45,385 nucleotides of DNA from UBA1724 sp963621575 (GCA_963621575.1 CAVFEH010000017.1:1-45385), one strand, 5' to 3'; positions 8,178 through 17,457 are shown, counted from the first letter of the stretch. Translations and numbers: made by a program. The notes: generated from the letters alone by a model not told the origin.

Positions 8178-8356
8178 AATCCTTTCCCCCCCGCAAGGAG
8201 TGCGCCGGAGGGACGCCGACAACATACATTCCCCTCTGGCTCGGAGCTGGCGCCCGCACTCCGACATTCCTCCCGCGGACACGGGTGCGCCCCGGCTCTG
8301 AGGCCCTTCTCCCTTTGCCCGGAGAAAAATACTTCCCTTCCTGGATCCTCCCCCAC

Positions 8357-10198
8357 GTGACAACCGCCAAGCAATCCAACCAGCCCTCCGCCTGGCAAGA
8401 GCTCCGGCTCCTCCTGTGTGCGCGTGACTGGGGATTCCTGGGATTCTTCACCGGCTTTCTGACTCTGGGCGGCATCCTGGAAGTCCTCTCACTGGCCTCT
8501 ATTCCCCTCTTCCTGTCGCTCTTCATTCCCGCCGAACAGGGCACACACGCGGCGAATCTCTTCCGGGATGCCCTGCGCAGCCTGGGGGCCTCCAACGACG
8601 CCGCACAGCTGTGGCTGGGGGCCGTTGCGTTGCTCCTGGGCAACCTCATCCGCACCGCCTGGGCCATCTGGGGCACCGCCATCCAATACCGCTTCCAGGC
8701 GCGGCGACGCAGGGACTTTTCCGGAAGGCTGCTGACCGCCTACCTCCGGGCGCCCGCCGAATTCAGGGAGGCGCGGGGGGCCGCGAACCTATTGAACCAG
8801 GTGGTGGTGGAGTGCGACAACGTGGTGCTGGGCACCCTCTGCCCCCTCATGGAATTCCTGCGGGGCGGCATCACCTGCCTCTTTGTCATCCTCCTGCTCC
8901 TCTTCTGGACGCCCCTCATGACCCTGGTGGCGCTCCTCCTGCTGGGAGCCACCGCGTCAGCCTTGCTTTTCTTCCGAAACAGCTGCCTGAAGAAACTGGC
9001 GCAGCAGGAACAGACCGGCCGCGCCACCGCCATGGAACAGTGCTCCCAGGCGCTCTCCGGCAGCCTGGAGGCCGCCATCTACGGCAAACGCGGCGGATTT
9101 CTGGACGCCTTCTCCCATGCCATGAGTGGCCTCAGCGACGCCCAGGGCGCCTCCATGCTCCAGATCCGCTCCACCTGGCCCGCCCTGGAGTTCCTGTCCA
9201 TCCTCATCCTCATGGCTGTCTCCCTGGCGGCGCTGGCCTTCCACCATGGCGATGTCCTGCGGGTGGGTCCCCAAATCGCCTTGCTGGCCATGTCGCTGGT
9301 GCGTCTGCGCAGCTGTTCCGTTTTCCTGATGCAAAGTGCGCTGGAATTCCGGCGTTTCCGCCCCTCCCTGGCGCAGGTCTGCCGGGACCTGCGGGAGTTG
9401 GAAGGCGCCCAGAAGACGCTTCCAAGCCTGGAGGCAGAGGAATCCGCCGCACCACTGGGGCTCAAGAACGAGCTCTCTGTCTCCGATCTTTCGTACACCT
9501 ACCCCGGACAAGACGCCCCTGCCCTGGCGCTCCCCGAGCTTGTGGTTCATCGTGGAGAGAGCCTGGCGATTGTGGGACACACCGGTTGTGGCAAAAGCAC
9601 ACTGCTGGCGTTGCTGCTGGGATTGCGGACACCCCAGAAGGGCTGCGTCGCCATTGACGGAACTGCGCTGACGCCCGCCAACCGGGCCGCATGGTGGCAC
9701 ACACTCTCCTACGTCCCGCAACGGCCCTTCCTCCTCGCCGGCACCGCCCGCGCAAATGTCTCCCTCTCCACGGAGAAACTCACAGAGGAACAAGAGCGCG
9801 CCCTGAAAGAATCCCTGCTGCTCTGCCAGCTGGATCCCGCCTGGCTCCCCGAAGGCCTGGAGACCCGCGTTGGTGCAAATGGGCAAGGCCTCTCCGGCGG
9901 ACAAGCCCAGCGGCTCGTGCTGGCGCGGGCGCTCTTCCATCGTCGGGAGGTCCTTTTCCTGGACGAGGCCACCAGCGCCCTGGATCCCCGCACGCAGGAG
10001 CTCCTCCAGCAGGCCCTGGAGACCCTCCATGGGAAGACAACCCTGGTGGCCGTCACACACCGTCTGGAGTCCCTCCCAAGCTACGACCGTGTCCTCTTTC
10101 TGGTGGACGGACGCCCCGCCGCCCTGGGCACTTACGACGAGCTGCTCAGGCGCTCTCCCGAATTCCGCCTCTTCGCCACCCGAAAAGGAGACCCGTGA
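8357..10198 (+). CDS. ABC exporter, fused permease and ATPase
   Basis: Type IV (MsbA/PglK-like) half-transporter, 613 aa from this start. The first 300 or so residues hold about six membrane helices (for example FLGFFTGFLTLGGILEVLSL and CLFVILLLLFWTPLMTLVAL). The ATPase has Walker A GHTGCGKST at about 407-415, the signature LSGGQ at 512-516, and Walker B with DEATSALD starting at 536. It probably works as a homodimer exporting a lipid, glycan or peptide. I favour GTG 8357 because a pyrimidine tract directly precedes it, as in other genes here; GTG 8285 is the alternative. The next gene starts directly after its stop, so they are coupled. Confidence 0.88.
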   Translation: MTTAKQSNQPSAWQELRLLLCARDWGFLGFFTGFLTLGGILEVLSLASIPLFLSLFIPAEQGTHAANLFRDALRSLGASNDAAQLWLGAVALLLGNLIRTAWAIWGTAIQYRFQARRRRDFSGRLLTAYLRAPAEFREARGAANLLNQVVVECDNVVLGTLCPLMEFLRGGITCLFVILLLLFWTPLMTLVALLLLGATASALLFFRNSCLKKLAQQEQTGRATAMEQCSQALSGSLEAAIYGKRGGFLDAFSHAMSGLSDAQGASMLQIRSTWPALEFLSILILMAVSLAALAFHHGDVLRVGPQIALLAMSLVRLRSCSVFLMQSALEFRRFRPSLAQVCRDLRELEGAQKTLPSLEAEESAAPLGLKNELSVSDLSYTYPGQDAPALALPELVVHRGESLAIVGHTGCGKSTLLALLLGLRTPQKGCVAIDGTALTPANRAAWWHTLSYVPQRPFLLAGTARANVSLSTEKLTEEQERALKESLLLCQLDPAWLPEGLETRVGANGQGLSGGQAQRLVLARALFHRREVLFLDEATSALDPRTQELLQQALETLHGKTTLVAVTHRLESLPSYDRVLFLVDGRPAALGTYDELLRRSPEFRLFATRKGDP

Positions 10199-11272
10199 AT
10201 GACCTGGAAACCCGGACATCTGACCTCCTCCCTCCTCCTCGCATGCGCATTTTTTGCATTGCTCCCGCCCTTGCTGTTCTCCTGCAAGCCACGCGGCTCC
10301 ACAGCCCCCTCACAGGCCGATCTGGAAGAGCTCCTGTCCGAGGAACTGGACGGTGACGAAAACAAGACCCGCCTGGTTGTCTCCTTCTACAGGGACGACA
10401 CCCCCTGGGTGGCACAGGCCCTCAGCTGGGTCTGGTTCGCCCGCAAGACCCTGGAGAAGAACGAGCCCGACTTCCAGATCAACGTGAAGGTGGATTCCAC
10501 CGAGGAACAGCAGCGCGAGACCCTCCAATCCCTCCTGCGGAACGAAAATGTGGACGGCGTCGTCATCCTGACCCCCGCCTTTGCCACAGGGCTCTCCGAA
10601 GTCTGCGAGAGACTCTGGCTGAAGGGCGTTATCGTCACTGCCGTGAGCAACAACATCCTCTTCCCCGACACCCTGGATGTCTATGTGACCGGCGACAATG
10701 TCCGCATGGGCAACGAGAGCGTGGAGGCCATCGCGAAAGTGCTCGGCGGGGAGGATGCGAAGGGGAAGGTGCTGGCCTTCACCGACCTGCGGAATTCCGC
10801 CCTTCGGAGTCGTCTGGCGAACTTCCGGGATGGCATTCGCCGCCATCCCGACCTGGACCTGGAGGTCATCTCCTGGCCCAACGAGGGCGGCACCCCCCGG
10901 GAGGCGATGCTCCGGGTCCTGGAACGCAGGCAGACTCCCATCGACGCCATCTACACCGGATGGGACGAAATCCTGCTGCAGGCGCTGCCAGCCTATGAGA
11001 GCACCAACCGGGATGACGTGAAGATCTTCGTGGGTGGCGGCGGCGATCCCCGCGTGAACCGCATGATCCAGGCGGGACATCCGCTGGTCCCCTACAACAT
11101 CACCTATCCGCCCCGGATGCTCTACGAGGCCATTATGACCACCGCCAAGCACATCAAACGGGCACAACAGTCCGGCATCGCACACGAGACCCCGGAGATC
11201 CTTATTCTGCCCCTCACTTCCATCACGCGGGAGAATGCCGCGAACTTCCTGGGACACTCCTGGGAATTCTAG
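10199..11272 (+). CDS. Periplasmic sugar-binding lipoprotein (LacI/RbsB-like fold)
   Basis: The 357-aa product starts with a lipoprotein signal peptide whose lipobox LLFSC puts the lipidated cysteine at residue 29. The rest resembles type I periplasmic binding proteins of the sugar-binding PF13407 type: VVSFYRDDTPWVAQ, DGVVILTPAFATGL, VYVTGDNVRMGNESVEAIAKVLGG and IYTGWDE. The ATG directly follows the exporter stop (TGAATG) and has AAAAGGAG upstream, so translation is coupled. A true importer permease and ATPase are absent nearby. It may sense or bind a ligand for an unlinked system, or work with the exporter. Confidence 0.82.
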   Translation: MTWKPGHLTSSLLLACAFFALLPPLLFSCKPRGSTAPSQADLEELLSEELDGDENKTRLVVSFYRDDTPWVAQALSWVWFARKTLEKNEPDFQINVKVDSTEEQQRETLQSLLRNENVDGVVILTPAFATGLSEVCERLWLKGVIVTAVSNNILFPDTLDVYVTGDNVRMGNESVEAIAKVLGGEDAKGKVLAFTDLRNSALRSRLANFRDGIRRHPDLDLEVISWPNEGGTPREAMLRVLERRQTPIDAIYTGWDEILLQALPAYESTNRDDVKIFVGGGGDPRVNRMIQAGHPLVPYNITYPPRMLYEAIMTTAKHIKRAQQSGIAHETPEILILPLTSITRENAANFLGHSWEF

Positions 11273-11324
11273 AGGCAAAGCCCCCCCTCCCCACGCCAAA
11301 CCCGCCTCCCGTCCCCGACATACC

Positions 11325-12122
11325 ATGAGCGATGCCAGCGAATTCCTCCGTCTGACGGAGATCGTGCGGCGCCTGCGGCAGCCCGATGGCTGTCCCTGGG
11401 ACCGCGTCCAGACCCACGAGTCCATTCAAAAGAACCTCGTGGAGGAGACAGGCGAATTCCTGGACGCCCTGGAGGACGGCAACCTGGAGGGAATCCGCGA
11501 GGAATTGGGCGACATCCTGCTCCAGGTGGTCTTTCACGCCCAAATGGGCGCCGAGGCCGGCGAATACACCATGGAGGAGATCTGCCGGGAGGAGGCCGAC
11601 AAGCTGCTCCGCCGCCATCCACACGTCTTCGGGAAGGCGGCGAAGGCCTCCAACGCGAAGGATGCCCTGGGCTCATGGGAGCGCTCCAAGATGGGCGAGG
11701 CCGGCGAGCAATCACGCCGCACCTCCGCCCTGGACGGCGTCCCCCGGAGCATGCCGGGACTCTCCCGTGCCCAGAAGACGCTTGTCAAGGCAAGCAGGAA
11801 GGGCTTCCGCTGGCAGAGCGGCCGTGACGCCCTGGCGAAGGTGGACGAGGAGCTGTCCGAAGCAAAAGAGGCGCTTGCACAGGGAGACAAGGCGGCCTTC
11901 GCCCGCGAGGCCGGGGATCTGCTCTTCGCAGTCACCAGCCTCTGCCAGACCCAGGATGTGGAGGCCGAGGAGGCTCTCCACAATGCCATCGCCCGATTCC
12001 ACAAACGCTTCCGTTCCATGGAAGCCGAAACCAAAGCCGCCGGCCACTCCCTGGAAGAAAACTCCCCCCAGGAATGGATCCGACTCTGGAAAAAGGCGAA
12101 GTCTGCGGAAAACACTGACTAA
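11325..12122 (+). CDS. mazG: Nucleoside triphosphate pyrophosphohydrolase
   Basis: House-cleaning enzyme that hydrolyses (d)NTPs to monophosphate and pyrophosphate, 265 aa. Two MazG helical domains are visible. The first has GCPWDRVQTHES, EETGEFLDAL and EELGDILLQVVFHA, giving the EExxE...ExxD metal site. The second has KVDEELSEAKEAL and EAGDLLFAV. The ATG at 11325 fits the family N-terminus (LTEIVRRLRQPDGCPWD) and follows a C-rich leader. It sits 52 bp after the lipoprotein gene and 73 bp before coaBC. Confidence 0.94.
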   Translation: MSDASEFLRLTEIVRRLRQPDGCPWDRVQTHESIQKNLVEETGEFLDALEDGNLEGIREELGDILLQVVFHAQMGAEAGEYTMEEICREEADKLLRRHPHVFGKAAKASNAKDALGSWERSKMGEAGEQSRRTSALDGVPRSMPGLSRAQKTLVKASRKGFRWQSGRDALAKVDEELSEAKEALAQGDKAAFAREAGDLLFAVTSLCQTQDVEAEEALHNAIARFHKRFRSMEAETKAAGHSLEENSPQEWIRLWKKAKSAENTD

Positions 12123-12195
12123 ATGGCGCCTTCGGCGTTTCCACCGCCCCCAAGCCCCGGCCTGACTTCCTCCTTCCCATTTTTCCAGTATTTCA

Positions 12196-13368
12196 ATGTC
12201 CGGCAAGATACTCCTCATTCCCGACGGCCCCGCCAGCCTGCTGTATGGCGCGGAGTTGGCTAGCCGCCTCGGAAAGAAACATTTCACCGTCCAGGTTGCG
12301 CCCACTGCGTATGACGGCCCCTCGGCATTGGCTTTTGTGGGGGAGCTCTCCTGGACCACGCTCTCCGGACATCCCTGTCTGCCCATTGAGAAACTGGACC
12401 GTGGGATCTTCCTCCGGCAGGATCTGATCCTGCTGGCGCCGGTCTCCCCGCGGGTCTTCGAGGTCTTCTGCAGAGGGAAGGCCCGGGAGGAGTTGTCCGC
12501 GGCGGGGCGTCCAGTATTGGCGGCCTTGCCGGTGGTCGCGGGGGAAACGCCGCTGGACGCCACAATGCTGGAGGCCCAGTTGCCTGCGGGAAGCCGTGTC
12601 CTCCAAAGTGAGACGCCCTTCTCCCTGGGAGCCATGGGATCCCTGGGACTCCCCCCCATGGATGTGCTCCTCTTCCACGCGGAACAGCTTCTCACCCGGC
12701 AGGACCTGGCCGGACTCTCCATCCTCGTCACCGCAGGGCCCACCGTGGAGGACATCGACCCCGTCCGCTTCCTCTCGAACCGCTCTACGGGAAAAATGGG
12801 CGTGGCATTGGCAATGGACGCAGCCCTCCGGGGCGCCCGCGTCACGCTGGTCCACGGTCCCGTCGCCACACCGCCGCCACAGGGGCTTCCCGGCCTGGCC
12901 ACCCTCCCCGTGCGCTCCGCGCAGCAGATGCACCAGGCCGTCATGGAGCACTGGCAGGAGGCGAATGTGGCCATCCTGGCCGCCGCCGTCGCCGACTTCC
13001 AGCCCCTTCATTACGAAAACACCAAAATCAAGAAAAGCGACGACAAAAACCTTGGATTGGTCCTGCCCCTGAAGCGCACCCCCGACATCCTGGCCACTCT
13101 GGGGAGCCTCCCCAAACGCCCCTATTTGGTGGGATTCGCAGCGGAATCCGACGACGTGGAGTTCAATGCCGCCGTCAAACTCCGCAAAAAACACTGCGAC
13201 CTCATCTGCGCCAACGATATCCGAAAACCCGGCTGCGGCTTCGCCGTGGACACAAACCAGGTCACACTCCTCTCCCCCGACGCGCCCCCCATGACCCTCC
13301 CGCTCTGGGAAAAGACCAGGCTGGCACATGAAATCTTGTCGGAAATCAAAAAACGCCTCCCGTGCTGA
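12196..13368 (+). CDS. coaBC: CoaBC-type protein: intact phosphopantothenate-cysteine ligase, degenerate decarboxylase half
   Basis: Coenzyme A biosynthesis, 390 aa. The C-terminal CoaB half (about 175-390) is canonical: ILVTAGPTVEDIDPVRFLSN, RSTGKMG, AAAVADF, KIKK and ICANDIRKPGCGF, so it should ligate cysteine to phosphopantothenate. The N-terminal flavoprotein-like half keeps the overall outline (DLILLAPVS) but lacks the CoaC hallmarks. The active-site His is gone. PAMN is replaced by PVVAG. The LACG...GxGRM segment reads SLGAMGSLGLPPMD without its cysteine. Decarboxylation therefore probably needs a separate CoaC. The start ATG follows a pyrimidine-rich leader. A long inverted repeat follows the stop. 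Confidence 0.88.
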   Translation: MSGKILLIPDGPASLLYGAELASRLGKKHFTVQVAPTAYDGPSALAFVGELSWTTLSGHPCLPIEKLDRGIFLRQDLILLAPVSPRVFEVFCRGKAREELSAAGRPVLAALPVVAGETPLDATMLEAQLPAGSRVLQSETPFSLGAMGSLGLPPMDVLLFHAEQLLTRQDLAGLSILVTAGPTVEDIDPVRFLSNRSTGKMGVALAMDAALRGARVTLVHGPVATPPPQGLPGLATLPVRSAQQMHQAVMEHWQEANVAILAAAVADFQPLHYENTKIKKSDDKNLGLVLPLKRTPDILATLGSLPKRPYLVGFAAESDDVEFNAAVKLRKKHCDLICANDIRKPGCGFAVDTNQVTLLSPDAPPMTLPLWEKTRLAHEILSEIKKRLPC

Positions 13369-13509
13369 TTTCCGGTCGGATCGCGGAATGGGGCAGTCGC
13401 AATTCGCAAGGAGCGCTTTCAACACTTGAACGCAAACACGCCCCGGGGCTTCCGCGGCTGGGACGCGTCGCGGATGCCTGCAAAAAACACTGGACAAACC
13501 TCCTTCTTG

Positions 13510-13562
13510 AAGGCGTTGTGCCCGTTTTGGCTGGACTCTGGTCAAAACGGGCACTACGCCTT
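13510..13562. terminator. Long inverted repeat, likely terminator after coaBC
   Basis: AGGCGTTGTGCCCGTTTTG (13511-13529) and CAAAACGGGCACTACGCCT (13543-13561) pair over 19 positions with one T-T mismatch, plus one outer A-T pair, around a 13-nt loop. It is followed by ATATTTTG and later GTTTTCCC. The stem is far longer than a normal intrinsic terminator, but position and T-rich tail suit termination of coaBC. Confidence 0.6.
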
Positions 13563-13633
13563 ATATTTTGCCGTTTTCCCTTGAAAGTCACTGCTCTTTG
13601 ACAGACGGTCACACCGTTCCCCGGACACTCGCC

Positions 13634-15529
13634 ATGCGCAGGCATTTTCCAGCCTTGTTCTTGATCTCCGCGTTTTGCCTCGTGATATTGTCGCTTGCGA
13701 GCTCCTGTGTTTCGGACAAGACCGCCCTGTATGCGCCGGCGGGGACGGCGTCGCTGTTGTCTCGCACACCGGATCCCCTGGAGGGTTATAACCGTGTTGT
13801 GCAGGACTTCAACCGTGGCTTTGAACATGGCGTCGTGCATCCCGTGTCACAGGTCTGGCGTTTTTTGACGCCGGGCTTTTTGCGGCGGGGCTTCTCGAAC
13901 ATGGGGAGGAACCTCTCCTATCCGCTGCTGGTCTTGAACCACCTCTTCCAGGGCGAGGGCGGCCATGCCTGGAATGACACCAAGCGCTTTGCAGTGAACA
14001 CCACCGTGGGCGTGCTTGGCTTCTGGGATCCGGCGACCCGCTGGGGCATGCCGAAGCTGGAGACCTCCTTTGGCGAGACCCTGGCCAAGTGGGGCATGGG
14101 CGAGGGATGCTATCTGAACCTGCCCTTCGCCGGCCCCGGTTCCTCCCGCGACGCCCTGGGCCGTCTGGTGGACTTCCCCCTGAACTTTCCACGGCTCCTG
14201 CTCTCCTTCAAGGAGGCGAACTGGTTCTACATCGCCCTGGATGCCAACATCATCGCCGACCAGGAAACCGAGCTCTACGAATACTTCAACCAATACAACG
14301 ACTACGAACTCTTCCGGCTGGCCTCCTCCCTGGCCCGGAATCCGGAGGTCAAATTCGCCCAGATCCCTCCCATAGAGGGCGAAGTGGATCCCGACGAGTC
14401 CTTCGGCGCATTGCTGCTGCTGCCCAAGGATCCCGCCTTCTTCTACAAGAGTCGCCAGCGCAAGGCGGCGCTGCCTGGCGGACAAGGCTTCGTCCCCTAC
14501 ACCTGCTATCCCGGCGGAGACGGCGACACCCTGGTGGTCCTGCTGCCTGGCATTGGCACCCACCGGAATTCCTCGGAGGTCACCGCATTGGCGGAACTCT
14601 TCCGAAGCCGCGGATGGGACACCCTGAGCGTCTCCTCCACCTTCCTTCCCGACTATTTCCAGCACTTGACCGAACCGCCGCCGCCGGGATACCTCCCGCA
14701 GGACGCACGGCTCCTGGCGCAGGTCCTCTCCATCGCAATCGCGGACTACCAGAAGCACTTCCGGGTGAAAATCCCGCAGCGCCTGGTGTTGGCGGGATAC
14801 TCCCTGGGCGGTCTGAACGCCCTGCATCTGGCAAGCCTGCAAGTCCGGGAGCCAGAAAGCGTCCCCGATTTCCAGCGGATCCTGGCCATCAATCCACCCA
14901 AAAGCCCCCTGGAGGCACTGCTCACCATCGACCGACTGGCCGCCCTGGCAGAGTCCTGGCCCGAGGAGACCCGCGAGACGCGCATGGACGACTTGGTGTT
15001 GCGGCTGGGACGCTGGGCGAACCCCGCCGCCGGCGAGACGCCCCCACCCGTCCCGCCCCTCACCCGCGAGGAATCCCAATTGCTGTTGGGACTCTATATG
15101 CGCCTGAAGCTGGCGTCCACCCTCCAGGGCCGCGAGAGAATCGCCCCCAGCGGACTCTTCCAAGAAGACCCCACCGCCTACTTCCACCGGAACAATTTCT
15201 TCGCCGAGTGCATGGGCTTCACCTACCGGGACTACTTGGAGAAGATTCTGAAGCCCTGGGTGGACCAGCACTTCCCCGGCGAATCCGCCTCCTCGCTGGA
15301 GGAACTGGCGTCTCGCTGCGACTTGGCCGCCATTGGCGACGACCTGGCCCGGAACCCCGGCGTGCGGATCTTCCAGAACCAGAACGACTTCTTGATCAAC
15401 AAAGAGCAACTGGCATGGTATCCCGCCACCCTGGGGCCCCGTTGCCATGTCTTCGACCGCGGTGGACACCTGGGGAATGTCTACCACCCCGACTACCAGA
15501 AGGCAATCCTACAGGCCCTCTCCGAATAG
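13634..15529 (+). CDS. MlaA/VacJ-like lipoprotein fused to an alpha/beta hydrolase
   Basis: 631 aa. A lipoprotein signal ends at LASSC (Cys25). Residues about 45-240 match MlaA, the outer-membrane ring that takes part in phospholipid transport: DPLEGYNRVVQDFNRG, FSNMGRNLSYPL, RFAVNTTVGVLGFWDPA and the LPFAGPGSSRDALG loop. From about 295 to the end there is a hydrolase-like domain: VVLLPGIGTHRNS (oxyanion region), the nucleophile elbow GYSLGG with Ser390, and a late His in DRGGHLGN. Standard MlaA is about 230-280 aa, so the C-terminal half is an added domain. The frame is continuous with no sign of frameshift. It may trim or hydrolyse phospholipids at the outer membrane. The ATG at 13634 is chosen because it begins the signal peptide; the earlier in-frame start adds hydrophilic sequence. 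Confidence 0.85.
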   Translation: MRRHFPALFLISAFCLVILSLASSCVSDKTALYAPAGTASLLSRTPDPLEGYNRVVQDFNRGFEHGVVHPVSQVWRFLTPGFLRRGFSNMGRNLSYPLLVLNHLFQGEGGHAWNDTKRFAVNTTVGVLGFWDPATRWGMPKLETSFGETLAKWGMGEGCYLNLPFAGPGSSRDALGRLVDFPLNFPRLLLSFKEANWFYIALDANIIADQETELYEYFNQYNDYELFRLASSLARNPEVKFAQIPPIEGEVDPDESFGALLLLPKDPAFFYKSRQRKAALPGGQGFVPYTCYPGGDGDTLVVLLPGIGTHRNSSEVTALAELFRSRGWDTLSVSSTFLPDYFQHLTEPPPPGYLPQDARLLAQVLSIAIADYQKHFRVKIPQRLVLAGYSLGGLNALHLASLQVREPESVPDFQRILAINPPKSPLEALLTIDRLAALAESWPEETRETRMDDLVLRLGRWANPAAGETPPPVPPLTREESQLLLGLYMRLKLASTLQGRERIAPSGLFQEDPTAYFHRNNFFAECMGFTYRDYLEKILKPWVDQHFPGESASSLEELASRCDLAAIGDDLARNPGVRIFQNQNDFLINKEQLAWYPATLGPRCHVFDRGGHLGNVYHPDYQKAILQALSE

Positions 15530-15575
15530 CCGACTTCTTCCACGTCCCCACACAACCCTCCCTGGAGAACCGAAC

Positions 15576-16217
15576 ATGATCCGTCTGTCCCACATCCTCC
15601 CCGTCCTCTGCACAGCGATGATCCTCTCCGCCACACCCCTTCCCAAGCCCGCCATCCCCCAGGACGCAACCCTGGCGCAGGCACTCCAGAACCGCCACAG
15701 CAGCCGTCAATACAGCGGGAAGCCCATCACGGAACAGGAACTCTCCGATCTCCTCTGGGCCGCCTGCGGCGTCAACCGCGCCGACGAGAACAAGCTCACC
15801 GTCCCCGCGGCCCTCAACCGGCACGCCTTCACCCTCTATGTTGTCACCCGTGACGGCGTCCGGAAATATCTCCCCCAGAGCCATTCCCTGGAGACTGTCA
15901 GCGAGAAGAACCTTCTCTCCCTGATGGAGGGCCGCCGCACCCTGGGCCCCGCCGCCGGCACCGCCATCCTGCTCACCATGGACCCCGCCCGCTTCACCGA
16001 CCTGTCCAAGCCCGGGCAGCCCGACAACGGCGTCTTCTACCTGGGCGTGGAGGCCGGCGCCATCTGCCAGGACATCTACCTCTACTGCGCCGCCACCGGA
16101 CTCTCCACGGTCTGCTGCGGATCCCTGCAGGCCTCCGAAATCCAAAAGGAACTCGGCCTGCCCGCCAGCCAGAAGCCCGTCCTGACCATGATCGTCGGAC
16201 ACGCCGTCGAGCAGTAG
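15576..16217 (+). CDS. Exported nitroreductase-family protein
   Basis: FMN-dependent nitroreductase-like oxidoreductase, 213 aa. A signal-like hydrophobic N-terminus (MIRLSHILPVLCTAMILSA) precedes the family start NRHSSRQYSGKPITEQELSDLLWAACGVNR. Later blocks YLGVEAGAICQDIYLYCAATGLSTVCCGS and a C-terminal VGHAVE fit the SagB/nitroreductase fold. If it is exported, FMN would have to be loaded before transfer or via Tat, yet I see no twin-arginine motif. The start ATG has GGAGAAC six bases upstream. It lies 46 bp after the MlaA fusion and 52 bp before ribBA. Confidence 0.88.
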   Translation: MIRLSHILPVLCTAMILSATPLPKPAIPQDATLAQALQNRHSSRQYSGKPITEQELSDLLWAACGVNRADENKLTVPAALNRHAFTLYVVTRDGVRKYLPQSHSLETVSEKNLLSLMEGRRTLGPAAGTAILLTMDPARFTDLSKPGQPDNGVFYLGVEAGAICQDIYLYCAATGLSTVCCGSLQASEIQKELGLPASQKPVLTMIVGHAVEQ

Positions 16218-16269
16218 CCATCCCCATTCCCCCTCGTCCTCAAACGCCTTTCTTTTGCCCACGAACGCC

Positions 16270-17457
16270 ATGTTCAGCCCCATCGAAGAACTCCTGCAGG
16301 AACTCCGCAACGGCCGGATGATCATCATCACCGATGACGAACACCGGGAAAACGAAGGCGACCTGGTCGCCGCCGCGGAGCTCATCACCCCGGAGACCGT
16401 GAATTTCATGGTCACAAACGCCCGGGGGTTGCTCTGCGCCCCCATCACCCGGGAGCGCGCCCTGGAGCTGGGACTCAGCGAGATGACCCGGAACACCGAT
16501 CCCATGGGCACCTGCTTCACCGTGACCGTGGACGCCAACCAGGACACCACCACCGGAATCAGCGCCGCTGACCGCGCCAAGACCATCCGCTCCCTGGCGG
16601 ATCCCACCTGCCTGGCGAAAGACTTCCACTCCCCCGGGCACGTCTTCCCCCTCATGGCGCGCCCCGGCGGCGTCCTGGCGCGTGCCGGGCACACCGAGGC
16701 CTCCCTGGATCTCATGCATCTGGCCGGACTCACACCCGCCGCCGCCATCTGCGAGATCATGAATGAAGACGGCACCATGGCGCGACTGCCGCAACTGCAG
16801 GTCTTCGCCGAACGGCACGGCATCAAGCTGGGATGCGTGGCCGACCTCATCGCCTACCGCCGCAGGAACGAGCGGCTGGTGGAGCTCACGGAAACCGTCA
16901 AACTACCCACCGACTACGGCGACTTCACACTCCACTGCTTCACCGCGAAGACCACCGGACTGGAACACCTGGCGCTGGTGCGTGGCGAGGTCGCAGGCAA
17001 GGAAAATGTCCTCTGCCGCGTCCACAGTGAATGCCTCACCGGGGATGTCCTGCATTCCCGCCGTTGCGACTGCGGGGCGCAGCTGGACGCCGCCATGAAA
17101 GCCATCGCCAAAGAGGATTGCGGCGTGCTGGTCTACATGCGCCAGGAGGGACGCGGCATTGGCCTGGCAAACAAACTCCACGCATACCACCTGCAGGAGC
17201 GGGGACTGGACACCGTGGACGCCAACGAGCGACTGGGCTTCGCGCCCGATCTGCGGGAATATGGCCTGGGCGCCGAAATCCTCCGCTGCCTGGGCATCCG
17301 CAGCATCCGGTTGCTCACCAACAATCCCCGGAAGATCGCCGGACTCTCCGGCTATGGGCTGGAGATTGTGGATCGGGTGCCCATCGTCATCGAGCCCAAC
17401 GAATACGACCGCAAATACCTGGAGACCAAGAAGGACCGCATGGAGCACATCCTCTAG
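16270..17457 (+). CDS. ribBA: Bifunctional 3,4-dihydroxy-2-butanone 4-phosphate synthase / GTP cyclohydrolase II
   Basis: Makes both precursors of the riboflavin ring, 395 aa. The RibB domain shows TDDEHRENEGDLV (about 21-33), MTRNTDPMGT, and the ARAGHTEA substrate loop. The RibA domain shows RVHSECLTGDVLHSRRCDCG with the zinc cysteines, and YMRQEGRGIGLANK with the catalytic Arg. Both halves look fully active. I chose ATG 16270; the in-frame TTG five codons upstream is less likely. A pyrimidine-rich leader precedes it and there is no room for an FMN riboswitch (52 bp). ribH follows after 53 bp. Confidence 0.96.
   Translation: MFSPIEELLQELRNGRMIIITDDEHRENEGDLVAAAELITPETVNFMVTNARGLLCAPITRERALELGLSEMTRNTDPMGTCFTVTVDANQDTTTGISAADRAKTIRSLADPTCLAKDFHSPGHVFPLMARPGGVLARAGHTEASLDLMHLAGLTPAAAICEIMNEDGTMARLPQLQVFAERHGIKLGCVADLIAYRRRNERLVELTETVKLPTDYGDFTLHCFTAKTTGLEHLALVRGEVAGKENVLCRVHSECLTGDVLHSRRCDCGAQLDAAMKAIAKEDCGVLVYMRQEGRGIGLANKLHAYHLQERGLDTVDANERLGFAPDLREYGLGAEILRCLGIRSIRLLTNNPRKIAGLSGYGLEIVDRVPIVIEPNEYDRKYLETKKDRMEHIL

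Noticed and set aside
16218..16269. FMN riboswitch before ribBA
   Set aside because: Only 52 bp separate it from the nitroreductase gene, too short for the FMN aptamer, and none of its conserved stems can be seen.
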